The notes under the pieces were generated by a model. The model was not told the DNA's origin. It made no database searches and saw nothing but the letters and a program-made list of their open reading frames with translations. A DNA stretch of 64,000 nt, taken from assembly GCA_002007465.1 (NCBI GenBank), contig LNAC01000776.1, forward strand, positions 312,855-376,854, written 5' to 3'. Position 1 is the first letter of the stretch; the number at the start of each line of letters is the position of its first letter. This document shows positions 12,475 through 41,129 of this stretch, piece after piece. Made by a program: the position numbers and the translations under genes. Origin of the DNA: Ailurus styani (taxonomy: Eukaryota; Chordata; Mammalia; Carnivora; Ailuridae).

Positions 12475-12710
12475 TTTGCCGGTTTCAGTGCTATTGACAT
12501 TTTTGAGCCAGGTTATTCTTTACTGTGGAAGCTATCTTCTACATGGTAGGACATTTGGCAGCATCCCTGCCCTCAGCCCACTATATGCCAATAGCATGCA
12601 TGTTTGTACAGACACACGCTCTCACCCCAGTTGTGACAACCAAAAATGTCTCCAGATATTCCTAAATAACCCCTGGGGGTCAGCATTAGCCCCATTTGGG
12701 AAGCACTGGT
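12475..12710. repeat. hAT-type non-autonomous DNA transposon relic
   Basis: 'cagtgctattgacatttttg', 'gtaggacatttggcagcatc', 'cagttgtgacaaccaaaaat', 'gtctccagatattcc', then 'ggggtcagcattagcccc'. The same family recurs (46225-46670, 61890-62070). Exact MER name not certain. Confidence 0.6.
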
Positions 12711-12739
12711 CTCAAGAGTAAGAGGGGATGAAGGTGCTG

Positions 12740-13110
12740 ATTTATTAAGGTAGTCCTCTCTGTAGGGGAAGACCTCTCTGATGAGGTGACCTTTGAGCAA
12801 AGACTGGAGGTAGTGAGAATGGGCATCACATAAATATCTGGGGGAAAGAATGTGCCTAGCAAAGAGAATGGCTAGTACGGAGGCCCTGGGAGGAATAGCT
12901 GGGAGGACGTTGGGAGCAGAACTGAGCCACAGGATTATAGTAAGTCATATGATCAGCCAGGAGGAGACATGATCTTGATCGTATAGTGAAGACTTTGGCT
13001 TTGAATCAGAGGGCAATGGGAAGCCATGAAAGGTTTTCAGAAGAGCAGTGACATGACCTGGTTAATATTCAAATAGGGTAGTCCTTGCTGCTGAAAAGAG
13101 AATCACCTGC
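12740..13110 (+). repeat. L2 LINE fragment
   Basis: 'gacctctctgatgaggtgac', 'ctttgagcaaagactgg', 'gaggccctgggagg', 'tgggaagccatgaaaggttt', 'gcagtgacatgacctg': the standard order of L2. Confidence 0.7.
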
Positions 13111-13989
13111 AGGGAACAAAGGTGAAAGTCAGGGTCCGGAAGCAGCCATGGCAGTAATTTCCGTGAGCACTTAGTTGTGGCTAGATGATCCTGTAGGGGT
13201 GGGGGAGGGTGACTGTATTCTGGGTATGTTTCGAACCCATGTCTGATGTGGTTTAATGTTAATCAGACATTGGGTGTGAGCAAAAAAGAAAGAAAAAAAA
13301 AAGCCTTTGAAATAATCTTTGAAAATACCCCGTATGAGCTTTTATTTCTGATTTCTGATCCTAATCCTATGGGAGCTGAAGCATGATGGAGGCATTGTTT
13401 AGGCATTAGGTATTGGACTGTTATTTTGTACATTACTTCCTGAGTAAACCAATTAAAATGATAATGTGGGTCTCCAGGAGAAAAGGAAAGGAGCCAAACT
13501 TGGTATAATTTTACCTCTTCGATGCCACATAACACCACTTTTCTCCTCTTGCTTGGGTAATGAAATTCTGGCAAGTGGGGGCACAGTGAACAAACGGGCC
13601 CTTAAAAGCAGCCCATCACCACTTGCTTATAGCTGTAATGCGTCCCAATTGTTCTGCAGGTCTCCATTTCAGAACTAGTGTGCACTTTTCATAAAAACCA
13701 CCACGTGCCACAAATTCAGGCAGCATCTTTCCCTTCTCTGTAGCATCTGCCTTCTGAGACCTCAGGCTTATTCTAGATATTGCCTTTCTGAATTGAGGTA
13801 GATTAACTGAAGTTCCAAACTTCTCAAACTGCAGGAAAGGGAGAGTGTGAAATAAAGGTCTAATCTTCTAGTTAGTCTCTGGGTTAAGATGGGCTTTTAT
13901 AAAGCCTTTCAAATGTGTCAGCCCACATCAGAGACTATACTTCAGGAGTTTTTACCTTCACCTTGTGGAGTCATGTTTGCCTTCCTCTT

Positions 13990-14150
13990 AAACCAGTGTT
14001 TCTCCTGATGTGGTATGAGGTGTTTATTAAGAATATAGAATTCTGGGCTTTTTTTTTTTTTTCAGACCCAGAAGAATGAAAATGGGGATAATGTTTAATG
14101 AAGACCTCAAATGATTCTTCAGTGTGCTAACATTTGAGAACCATTGCCAT
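13990..14150. repeat. MER20-like hAT relic
   Basis: 'accagtgtttctcctgatgt' at the left and 'gctaacatttgagaaccatt' at the right match the ends of MER20-type elements; a T-run lies inside. Confidence 0.4.
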
Positions 14151-14833
14151 ATCATTTAGGAATGACATTCAGTTACTAGTACCTGAGACTGTAAATAAGG
14201 AAATAATTTCTTTCTCTCATTGGTAAAAGGAGTTTGGAGACAGGCAATCCAGAGCTGGTTTGGTGTTCCATGGTACAATAAAGAACATCATGGTACAGGA
14301 TGGCTGCTGGAGCTCCAGCCATTGTTTTTACATTCCAGACAGGAAACAGTAAGAAGGGAGAATGGGGAAAAAAAAAAAAAACTTTGCCAACTGCTCAGCG
14401 TCCTTAAAAGAATTTTCCCAGGAGTCACTTGCTACGTGTCCTTGGCCAGAATTTAATTGCATGGCCACTCATAGCTACTAGGGAGGTGTAAAAATATTAT
14501 TCTATGCTAGCCATATATTGATGCTTTAAGCAAGATTTCGGCATTCTTATTAAGGAAAATGGATGTGGGTGGGCAGCCGTGTCTGCCACAACTCCCTTAT
14601 ACCATCATTCCATGGAGTTGTGGAAAGACCGTTTCATTTGGAGTACCTCATTTTTTACCTATTGCCAGTTCATTTTGGACCATATGTTGGTTATTTTCTG
14701 GAGAGCACCAAAGGAAAACGTGCTCATCATGTATGTGGTCAGTCATACATATTGGGAATCTACTATATCTGTTTTTTTAGTTCTTTCCCATCCATCTCCC
14801 AGTCTCTTTTTTTCTTGATAAAGAAGGCCCAGA

Positions 14834-15033
14834 GGGGTATCTGGGTGGCTTAGTTGGTTAAGCGACTGCCTTCAGCTCAGGTCATAATCTGGAGTCCCAG
14901 GATTGAGTCCCACATTGGGCTCCCTGCTCAGTGGAGAGTCTGCTTCTCCCTCTGACCTTCTCCCCTCTCATGCTCTCTCTCTCTCTCATTCTTTCTCTCT
15001 CACATAAATAAATAAAATCTTAAAAAAAAAAAA
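14834..15033 (+). repeat. CAN-SINE (SINEC)
   Basis: The head is 'ggggtatctgggtggcttag', with a CT-rich body and an 'aataaataaaatcttaaaaa' tail. A short direct repeat (aaggccca/aaggcca) flanks it. Confidence 0.85.
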
Positions 15034-15584
15034 GGCCAAGAATCCATGAAAAACAAAGGAGAGGATAAGGAAGCCAAGTCCAAAAATGGTTCTCCCCCTT
15101 TCTAGCTGTGTGATGCTCAGTCTAATGAGTACAATGTACCAGCCACCAGGGTGTGGGGAGGATTCACGAAATACTGTATATAAAAACACGACTGCCATAA
15201 GAGGCATTCCGTAAATAAATATGTTCAATGATCTCTTCCTTCATTTAGAGGGTGAAGGACCATTGAATCTGAGATCAGCCAAGAAAGTCTAACTTCTTTG
15301 TTGGGTTCCCACTCTTAAGAACACAGGATGCAGAAAATGTCCCACCCAATAAGAGAAGCACTTTTCCCTTAGAATTTCTTATCCTTGCTGGGGCTGGTGG
15401 ACTCCGCCTTCTTCAGCATGTATGTAGGTGTGGCAAGAGACACCTGCAAAATTAAGTGAGATTCAACAAGTTCCCTTCCCTGCCCTGGGCCTCCTGGATC
15501 TCCTGGAGAGCACAGAAATGCCATCATTTACCTGGCAACCTCACAGCATTGGCTGTTGAGGGAAAACAGTTGGATGACTCTACA

Positions 15585-15752
15585 GCTCTCAAAATGTGCT
15601 CCCTGGACCACCAGCAAGGGCATCACAGGAGAAGGCGGTGCAAATGCAAATCATCGGACCTCACCCCAGTCCTGTGGAGTTAGAAATGTGTTTTAAGAAG
15701 CCATCCATGTGGTTCTGATGCAAGCTAAAATTTGAGAACCACCACTCTAATG
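15585..15752. repeat. MER20 (hAT-Charlie) DNA transposon relic
   Basis: 'caaaatgtgctccctggacc', 'tgcaaatgcaaatcatcgga', 'cctcaccccagtcctgtgga', 'tgtggttctgatgcaagcta', then 'tttgagaaccacca'. The whole length follows the MER20 consensus as I recall it. Confidence 0.7.
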
Positions 15753-17614
15753 AAGCACTTTGCCCACCCCCCCCCTTTTTTTAAATGAGCACACCTTTCT
15801 CTCCAATAGGGAGTCATTTGACTCCCTCCCTTCCATCTCTGCCCAGGCAAATGTGTGTCAAATGTGCAGTTCCTTCTAACAAATCCAGTCTTTCAAACTG
15901 GGTGAGGCCTTGCTTTGTAGATTTTATTTGCACACTGACTAAAGCTCTTGCAATCCATCTGACACAGACTGAAGTTCTTGCCAAACCTTGCTGTGGGGAG
16001 TGACACCATAAATAAAGGCCTTTAGCTATCTCATTTTCCTGAGCCAGTTGATTGTGTGCAAAATGCTTTTGTCTGGGGGAAGTGTACCTCATACAATTCA
16101 ACCCAGGGTGCAGTAGCATAGGGCACCTCTACCTGAGTAATGAGTAAATGGAACGAAGTTTCTAGCACATTTCAAAGTCCTGCTTTTAGAGAGCGATACT
16201 CAGTATACACAGGAAGAAAAAGTGATCACCATAGCAGGTAGTACTCATTAATGGTCACCACTGACAAAATCCTATTGGATTTGATGATGTGCTTGTGAAA
16301 ATTAATGAGAGATAATGGTTGGATGAAAATGAGCAATCTGCAGGGATTTCAGGGGTGGTGCCAAATTTAATTTCTGTAGTGCCAGAAAGTACACTAAATA
16401 TTTTCCCCTTACCGTTGGTTTGCTTAGTGTTTGTTTTGGGCTACACAGTAGTTTTCTTTTGGAGGATGCCAGAGGAAACTACATGCAGCAGTTCTGTGTT
16501 GAGCCAGAGCCAGACTGTGAATTCAAGAGGGGAGTTTCTCCATCCTTCCCATCCACACAGAAACCAGGTGGTGGAAAGACCAAGAGAAGTGGTGAAGAAC
16601 CAACTCATTCCCCATCCTCAGAGCAAGCCGGATCACCTATCACATGACATGGGGATGATTTGGGAGGTCGTTACTTAATACTAGCTGATTTGGTTTCATA
16701 ATGGTGCATTCCACTTAGTAAGTTTTTAAGTCATCCACCAAACTATTGACTGCCTTGTGAGGAATTATTTTTAGTACATTCTGTATACAAGGAATTATTG
16801 AATGTTGGTAGAAAGGACATATTTTCTGTGGCGGTGATCCGTAGGCTTGAATTATAAAAGGCAACACAAGATGCCCAGTCAGGAAAGATAGAGCTGTGTT
16901 CTTAAAGAGTAGTCACTATCTCTGTTGATATAAGATTCCAAGTCTTTAGGATGGACCTCAGCGTGTCAGGGTCTTTATTGAGCTCTCGGTCCCCAAAGGT
17001 CTCCAGTCACAGCAACTCTGCTTTGCCCTGCCCTGACATGTTGGGACACCTTTATCTCCAGTCTCAAAACAGGATAGAACTTCTCCAATCCAGTCTGCAG
17101 GTGTGGACCTTGCCCAGGATGGGGTAAGCAGGGTCCTTCTCTGGCAACTTTAGAACAGAGCCAAGTGAGTCAGTCTAGGATGGATGTGAAGGGAGGTTGT
17201 GTAACTTAAGGTGCTGTGGGAATCCTTAAACTTTGAAAATCTAAGGAACAAATCTGCAGGGGAAGATGACTAGGGCAGAGATAAGAGGACACTGGACATA
17301 GAGAGAGGAGAATCCCTTACCAGTCACTTTCCAGTAGCTGGTCCCATTTCCTCCTGAGACCCTACAAGTCTGTTGGGTTTCTTGAGAGAACAGCACATCT
17401 TTGTAAGAATCTGTCTTTTTTTCCCCTCTGAAATCAAACTAGCTTAAATAACATCCCCCCTCCCCTTCTTTCTTAGATTAAGGTAGTTGGGGGGCCTCTA
17501 GGCTTCTTCTTACTCTGCAAGCTGATAGTGTGGCTCTGCCTCTCAAAATGGAAAAAAAGGCCAGGAAAATCTAGATTGTTCCCTTGGGAGCCTGCGGGCC
17601 AGATAATAGACTCA

Positions 17615-17770
17615 CTGCTATGTATTTGTGTTACTGATTGTTACTGAGGGCCAGGTGCTTAACCCTCACTCTCATTGAATTGTTACAGTCCTGTGATGAG
17701 GATTCTGAGAGGTTCTGGAATTCACTCAGGAACACAGAAATGGGAAGTGACAGAGCTGTGAACGGAGTTT
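17615..17770 (-). repeat. MIR SINE fragment, antisense
   Basis: 'ttactgagggccaggtgctt', 'acagtcctgtgatgagga' and 'aacacagaaatgggaagtga' in MIR order; strongly diverged. Confidence 0.4.
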
Positions 17771-19324
17771 CAGGAACAGCTGGCCAAGTTGCCAAAGAGG
17801 CAAGGAAGGTTCCAACCAGGCTCAGCCTTGGCCAGTGTCACCAAAGGCTGGGTTCAAGGTGTCGGTCACAAAGGGTCTCAGGGATGCCCATGCTCTGGGC
17901 AGCGAAGATGGGTGTGTGAGTCCTGAGGGGCAAGTTGGGAGAGGGTCCCTTGCACTCAAATTGGACTCTCCTGTCAAGCGACTCCAGTGATCTTCCTTTC
18001 TTATTAGCATCTGTCCCTAAGATTCTGTCACTAGCATGAGAATGACAAAGGGATATTGCAGCAAGGATTGCTACAAGCAGTCTCTCAACTTGGGGGCCGG
18101 GGGTGAGACCTATTCCCCAAGATGCAGGCCTCAGCTTTCAGCCTGCACTTACTGGCTGTGGCGTATGATGCGTGGATTCCTCTGAGCACAAAATGGGGTG
18201 CCCGTCTCTGATGGGTCCACGGCCAGCTCCTCATCCCAAACTAACTCATGATCTGGGCTTTCATTTCTTCTCAGAGAGAGTGCTAGTAACGTGTGGGCTG
18301 CTTTCAAAACCCAGAGCCCTCCCTTCCCATCCCAGGATGTGCCTCTAGGGAGGGGTGGCACGGCCCTGTCTTGAGAAAGCCAGCTAGTCTGTGAGCAGTC
18401 TGTTTATGATTGCTTTTGGACTTTGCTTAAGGCAGGAATACGCACACAGTGGTGAATGGTTACAGTCACATGTTACAAAAATAAAGATGGCTTTCACATT
18501 TTCTTTAAGGTCTTGTCATTGCAAAGCCTTTTCTCCCCCCACCTTTTAAAAGTTATGATTTCGTTTCTGGAAATCAAGTAGACAGAGCTTTCATAGCTCT
18601 TTGCCCCAGCATTCCCAAAACATGTATTCATGTGCAGGGCTCCCTCAACTCAAGGGAACTAGACCAAGTTTGCAGAGTGGAGCAGATAGAATGAATTTAG
18701 AGCCTCAAGTCTTCTGTCTTCTGTGTCTTTTTGAATGAATGCCTTGTTTTGCAAGAGCTCGTCATGATGCTAAGAGATAGTTGAAAAGAATTTTCCATGA
18801 TGTCATCTGAGCTTGTGGGATTTTTTTTTTTTTTTAAATTTTGTTGCCTCTCCTGTATAATAGCATACCTTCTGTTTTGGCCAGTGTTTCCTGACCCTAG
18901 TTTTGCATACAGCTGGATAGTAGAATGTCTGTTTTCTTTTCTCAGACAAAATTAGATGCCTTCCCAAGTCTTTGTTAGAGCTGCATGAGCCCCAGAAAGG
19001 GCAAGAATATGTCCTAACAGCCGTAAACAGGAACATTCTGGGATATGGAGAAATACTCCTGTCAGTGACAATTTTTAATTACGTACTCAGTATCCCAGAT
19101 GTAGTGACTCTTTTCAGACAGTTGGGAACTGCTGCCTGTCCTTACAAAGCACTCAAAACCTCGGAGCGTTTACTGTAGGTGGAGGCTGGGGGACCCAGCA
19201 GCTCAGGGAGCACCAGAGCCTGGCTCTGACTTCAGTGTGAGGCAGGCACTGACACATCCCTCTGGCTAGGGAGGCACAGCGCATGCCGGAGACTTCACAG
19301 AGAAAATGGTAAAGTTGCATTCCC

Positions 19325-19327
19325 TCT

Positions 19328-19362
<35 letters not shown>
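19325..19362. repeat. (CT)n simple repeat
   Basis: A nearly pure CT dinucleotide tract just 300 bp upstream of the PET exon; likely length-polymorphic. Confidence 0.9.
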
Positions 19363-19364
<2 letters not shown>

Positions 19365-19558
19365 GGGGAGCCTGCCGACAAAACTCTACCCTCTGGGTTC
19401 CCCCTGCCTATTTGCCAAATTCCCTTTTTCTGGGAAAGTGTGCTGGCTTTATTTTTCCCTTACAAGAGAGGGGAAAGCCCCAAGATACGGGTGATTGGCT
19501 CCACTCTTTCTTCAAGGATGAATTTTCTGCTTGCAGTGAGAAAGGCAGATGCTGTTGA

Positions 19559-35902
<16,344 letters not shown>

Positions 35903-37029
35903 TGATCGCTATTCCTGTAAGCAGAGCCTGAGACAGGGATGAGGATGCCTGGGACACGGTGAGGGCGGGCTCCCAGGGAAGGGGAGTCAGAGAGACGGGC
36001 TAGCGTTGGGGGAGGAGCCAAGTGGAGAGTGCTATCTGGGCTGGCATCTGACTTCAGCCTGACCCCACTGCAGGCTCTGGAGGATGGGTTGCATCATACA
36101 GTTGGCTCCCTCTTGCGACAGAGGGGCTGATGTCCCATGCACCTTGTCTGTCAGTCACCGGCTTTGGGCTGCTAGAGAGCAGCTCCCGGACGAGGTTGTG
36201 GATAGGGGCAGAGGGCGTGGAGGTGCTGTTGGCCAAGGACAGCACTCAGAGAAGAGGCAGCTCTGAGCTGGAAGCTGTACCCACAATACCAGGTTGCGCT
36301 TTAGACACCATGGCACCCGTGACAGCTTCCAAGGCTGTTCCAAACCCCAATATCTCATTAGGGAGCTCATTTTAATGTGTAGATGGAGACCAAAGAAATG
36401 TGGATAGACAGAAGGGGAGTAGGCTGAAAAGGAGTGAAGGGGGAAGAGAGAGAGAGACCATCCAGTGCCTGCTTTCTCCAGACAAATGGTCCAGCCCGTT
36501 TGCCTGTGGGGACCAACGTGGACGTTGTCTCAGATGGCACTCTGCAACGTGTAGTCTGAGCATGGAAGCTAGCTGCAGTCCACCGTGAGACAAGCACTAA
36601 AAATGACAGTGTCTAGGAACTCTTTGAACAGTTTGACCTTGCCGCAACATCCAAGTGTGTGCTCGGTGGACTCGTCTTCTTGGTCCAGGTGCGGCCCAGT
36701 CAGGGTGTTGTGCACCCCGCAAGTGAGTTGTATGTGGCATGGGCTGTGTGTCAGTCATGCTCAGGAGGGTCACATATCCATCTGCGGTGGATTGAAAATA
36801 AAAAACGGGTCCTTCACCATGGATAGCTGAGAAGTACTGTCCTGACATGCGCTTCCCTTATGGGTGGAGCACACAAGGAGGGAGACGCATGGCTACCCCT
36901 TACATCAGGGACCCCAGAGTCCAGTGGGTCTTGGTGGTGCTTATGATAAACTTATGCATGTCACCCCCATTCGAAGGTGACAGCCCTAGCTCAGCTCCAG
37001 TTGGTCGTTGCCGCGTGCAGAGATAGTTA

Positions 37030-37265
37030 TTCAACTAGCAGCTACGTAGCTCTTACCCTGTGCCAGGCTTTGCTCTACACACTTTATAAATATTAACTCA
37101 CTTAATGAAACCCTCCCAGCCCTAGAAAATGGATATACTGTTAAAAGTCTCATGTCAGAGTTGAAGAAACTGACGCAGAGAAGTTGAACAATTTGCCCCC
37201 AGGTCACTCAGTTTTTAAAAGGTGGAATGGGGATTTGAATGTGTGCCTTCGACCCCGAGCAGTGG
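37030..37265 (-). repeat. MIR SINE, antisense
   Basis: 'cttaccctgtgccaggcttt', 'tattaactcacttaatgaaa', 'gaagaaactgacgcagagaa', 'caatttgcccccaggtcact'. Confidence 0.7.
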
Positions 37266-37667
37266 TCTTCATCATACAAGGTTGCCACCAGTCCCAGTTC
37301 CTCCAGACGAGCTAAACATGGGGATTTTTAAAAATGTGAAATCTATTTAAACTCTGCTAGACAAGCAAAACATGTCTCTAAGTCATAGGGTGTCTCCACA
37401 GGCTGTTTTTTTTTAACCCTTACCTCTCCCAGATGCGTTCACGTCTGTGTTCTTGTGTGTCCTAGGAGACAAATAGCAGGTATCTTTACCCTCCTGTTTC
37501 AGATGAAACAAAAATGAGGCCTTAGTGATTAAGCACCTTACGTCATGTCATAGAAGCGAGCAGTTAGTGCCAAGTGGTGACTACCTGGCTTTCAGCCCAG
37601 TTTGTGCTATTCTTGAAAAATTTATATGCTATAATTATTTAAGAGGTCAGGAGATAAATAGGTAATT

Positions 37668-37800
37668 CAGCGTTTCTCAAAGCTAGACCACGTGCATTCG
37701 ATATTGGCTGCTTGGTTCAAACATGGACTCCAGGGCATCCCCTCAGACCTCCTGCTCCTGCATCAGACCCTATGGAGGGGGGACCCAGGAACCCACATTT
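37668..37800. repeat. hAT-type relic (MER5/MER20-like)
   Basis: It begins 'cagcgtttctcaaagctaga' and contains 'cctgcatcagaccctatgga' and 'gggacccaggaacccacatt'. One end is decayed. Confidence 0.4.
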
Positions 37801-38116
37801 CAGCCAGCTCCCTGCTGAAGCTGATGCAGCCACTGTCTGACAGCTGTCCTTGGGCTTGTCTGTTCTGACTTTATTGTCCTCATGCAGTGACTTAGGAGAA
37901 AACCAGAAGGTCTGGATGTTGGGAAATATTGGAAAGGCCACATAGATGTATGCTTGAAGAATGTATGTACCATCTCAGATCCTAAAGAAGAGGCATTTAT
38001 CCCCATGATTTTCTATGGGCTCTTGGGCAAAGCACCGAATGCCCCTCTAACTCTGAGATTAGGAGAAGCCTCCCTGAACCGTGTCTGATACCGCTAAAAA
38101 ACAAAATTCCTGAGAT

Positions 38117-38322
38117 CAGCACTGCCCAGTGAAGCCAGTAGCCACATGTGACTTTTGAAATTTCAATTGATGAAAATTAAATGACATTAAAATTGCAGGC
38201 CATCACTGAGCTAGCCACATTTCAAGTGCTCAAGAGCACCGAGGAGAATTTGAAATTACATTAATTTCACTAGCCACGTGTAGCTAGCGGCTGCCCTTGC
38301 CGGACAGCACATATGGCTGCAG
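38117..38322. repeat. DNA transposon relic with long inverted repeats
   Basis: 'actgcccagtgaagccagta' and 'gccacatgtgacttttgaaa' on the left pair with 'tcactagccacgtgtagcta' and 'ccttgccggacagcaca' on the right, as in mammalian hAT (MER33/MER58-type) elements. Confidence 0.5.
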
Positions 38323-38404
38323 AGAGCTGGTAGGATGGGCCCAGTGTTAACCTCATCATTAGTCTCCTGGGAAATTCTCGCATCAGTTTTTCAGATTGTC
38401 AATT

Positions 38405-38580
38405 AATGGCTTGGAGGACCAGTTCAAATCCAGCCTTCATCATGGCGGAGCCGGGTGGCCTTGAACAAATTGCTTACATTCTGTAAGGCTCAGTCACCTC
38501 ATCTGTGGAATTTAGTGAATAGCAGGATTCCTTCATAGTGTTTTGGGGAGAAATCTATGATAATGCCTTTAAACTCATTA
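38405..38580 (+). repeat. MIR SINE
   Basis: 'agttcaaatccagccttcat', 'ggccttgaacaaattgctta', 'tcagtcacctcatctgtgga'. Confidence 0.55.
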
Positions 38581-38776
38581 ATATAGTCTTTGACACAGAG
38601 GACCTTCTATGATGGCTACCTGATAGTTTTTGCTGTGATTGCATTTTTATCATTCTTATCCCAAGCATACTGGTGCACAGATCGGGCCTCCAGGAATGTT
38701 TTGGCTACTGACATCTCCCAGCGTCCACCAGCTGTGCAGGTTTGCATTTTTAGGTTTGCAGATATTCCCATGGGAC

Positions 38777-38780
<4 letters not shown>

Positions 38781-38813
<33 letters not shown>

Positions 38814-38820
38814 AAATAAN
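38781..38820. other. T-run ending in a single N
   Basis: A 28-nt T-run is followed by aaccaaaataa and an N at 38820. It is probably an assembly or polishing gap at a homopolymer. Confidence 0.6.
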
Positions 38821-38980
38821 GAAGAGCATGAGAAATAAGGAACTGAAGAAATGCCTTCTGTCCCCCTGTGTTTCCATAGATCTGTCAGACATGGCCGTAT
38901 GGAAGAAAGATTGCAGCTCATATTCTAAGTATTGCTTCGCCCTTGGTCACCAGAGCAAACCTTAAATAGCCGTCAAAATC

Positions 38981-38981
<1 letters not shown>

Positions 38982-39039
<58 letters not shown>

Positions 39040-39070
39040 NGAAATCCTACACACACACACACACACACCC
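38982..39070. repeat. (CA)n microsatellite with internal N
   Basis: A pure CA tract (38982-39039) is interrupted by N and gaaatcctacacac, then continues as CA and a C-rich end. 'aaatcctacacac' also precedes the first tract, so the two halves may be one locus represented twice. Confidence 0.85.
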
Positions 39071-39689
39071 CACCCCACCCCCCAGACGTGGTATTGACTA
39101 GACTTGGAAAGTCAGTCGTTTTGCTGCCGACCCCCACCGTTACATTTAAATTTTGCTAGGAAATTCCCTAGTCTCTTGAGAAGGCAGTGCTCAGAACTAT
39201 GTATCTTTAAATCCTGGAATCCCAGTCTGTGAGTAACAAGTATGTATCATAGAATGCTTAGCCAAAACACCTTAATCCTCAGGTGAAAGCTCGTTTTCTA
39301 GATAATGGATTTTTTTTTCTTCCTTAGTCAATAACTCATGTTATTGAATACATTTATAGTGTTTAATCTGGCATAAAGCACACTCTTTTTGTAGGTGGCG
39401 TTTTTCCTTTGAACAGATCTGGAGAAGCAGCCTCAGTGACTTGGCCAGCCTTAGATCTGGGCTTCGCCCCCTCCCGATCTGTTTAGACCTGGGAGCACAC
39501 TGCCCCTTCTCCCTGGAAAACACCGTCCATCCATTATGCTCCCACGGAGTGAGTCAGGTGAGCACAGTCAGCCATTGACACCAGCGCTGTGTGAAGCCCT
39601 GCAGAAGCTCTCGAACCCTGTCATTGCCTAAACGTGCCTGCAAAGCAGCGCGCAGCCTGGGTGCCCAGAGTATTGCACGTAGTAATAAC

Positions 39690-39925
39690 AGCAGCAGCAA
39701 CTGGCATTAGGGGGTGTTGGTCATGTACGAGGTAGAGTTCTAAGGGCTTGGTGTGAACTAGCTCACCATATCTTGAGGAGGTGGACACCATTGTTAGTCC
39801 CCTCTTATGGATGACCTAAGTGAGACCCAGAGAGGCTGTGTAGCCCAAGACCACACAGCTTGGAAGTGGAGGAGCAGGAGTCAAATGCGGGTATTCTAGC
39901 TCCAGGCCTGTGCCCTTAACCACCG
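39690..39925 (-). repeat. MIR SINE, antisense
   Basis: 'aggtagagttctaagggctt', 'gacctaagtgagacccagag', 'caagaccacacagcttggaa', 'tgtgcccttaaccaccgta'. Confidence 0.75.
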
Positions 39926-40004
39926 TACCACAGTACATGTGCATGGCCATGATAGTAGTAACGGGTGACAGCCCTAAGACCACAGACTATGGTCCGATGT
40001 GATG

Positions 40005-40160
40005 GTGATGTCCCATGTAACATCTCTCTAAATCCTCACAACAGCCCTGTGAGATAAGTCAGATTATTTTGCCCATTTTACAGAGAAGTATGCTTGAGTG
40101 CACAGGAGTTGTGACCTCTGTATGGTCACCACTGGTAACCAGGACCTGAACCCGCAAGAC
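40005..40160 (-). repeat. MIR SINE, antisense
   Basis: 'taaatcctcacaacagccct', 'gtgagataagtcagattatt', 'ttgcccattttacagagaag'. Confidence 0.7.
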
Positions 40161-40314
40161 CCTTGCTCTCAACCTCCTTGATATAATCCCCACAGGAAGG
40201 GTCATGGTCATAGTCGGGACCAGGATTTCTTTTCCTCTCAAAGCCAGTCTGCTGATGTCCGTCTGGCCTCGGCAGGACGGGACCAAAGCTGGAGAGCACA
40301 GCAGAAGACTTAAC

Positions 40315-40510
40315 TTTTTTTTTTTTAAGATTTTATTTATTTATTTGACAGAGAGAGGTCACAAATAGGCAGAGAAGCAGGTAGAGACAGAGAGGAGGAA
40401 GCAAGCTCCCCACTGAGCAGGGAGCCCAATGCGGGACTCGGTCCCAGGATGCTGAGATCATGACCCGAGCCAAAGGCAGAAGCTTTAACCCTCTGAGCCA
40501 CCCAGGTGCC
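40315..40510 (-). repeat. CAN-SINE, mustelid-type, antisense
   Basis: T-run, 'aagattttatttatttattt', 'gcagaagctttaaccctctg', 'agccacccaggtgcc'. A short 'cttaactt' repeat flanks it. Confidence 0.9.
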
Positions 40511-40934
40511 CTGCAGGAGGCTTAACTTAAAGACAAAGGAGACAGGTGCAGGTGGTCCAGGGGTGGGCGCCTGGCAGGAGGCCCCTGCAGAGAGCAGGGG
40601 AAGACTATACACTAGTCAGGGCCACCATTCAAGTCACACTGGGGCCAGGTGACAGGAGCTGTGGCCTCAGGCAGAGGCCTCACCAAAGGACGGCTGGAGA
40701 TGGTTAGCTTGTCCCCAGCAAAGTGCTCTGGAACACAGCAAGGAGGCTGGGAACATGGCTCTTCCTTAAGGATCAGCCACTTGGTGTAAGGAGTGGCTGG
40801 GTCAGGGAGAGCTGGTACCTAAAGGAAGGAAATGTAGATGTGCATGGGAATAAAGAATGGATGGTTTCTGTGCACTCATTCATTCAGCCAGCCAGTATGA
40901 CTTGAGGGCCTACCCTGTGATGGGCTGAGGACCA

Positions 40935-41125
40935 GTCTGCCAGAGTTGGAAATTGGACTTGGCGGTTTAATGCCCTGTGACATTGAGCTTACCTTTCCTG
41001 TGCCTCGGTTTCCTCATCTCTGAAATGACATGACAGCAGTGCCTTGTAGGGTGTTGTGGGAATTAAATGAGTTAATTCCTGTAAAGAACTCAGGTGCCTG
41101 ATGTCCCGTAAGTGCTCCGTGCCAT
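40935..41125 (+). repeat. MIR SINE
   Basis: 'tgccctgtgacattgagctt', 'cctgtgcctcggtttcctca', 'tgttgtgggaattaaatgag', 'gtgctccgtgcc'. Confidence 0.75.
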
Positions 41126-41129
41126 TAGC

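Noticed and set aside
38982..39070. CRISPR-like spaced repeat
   Set aside because: It is a dinucleotide microsatellite with an assembly N. The organism is a mammal and no spacer-repeat periodicity exists.
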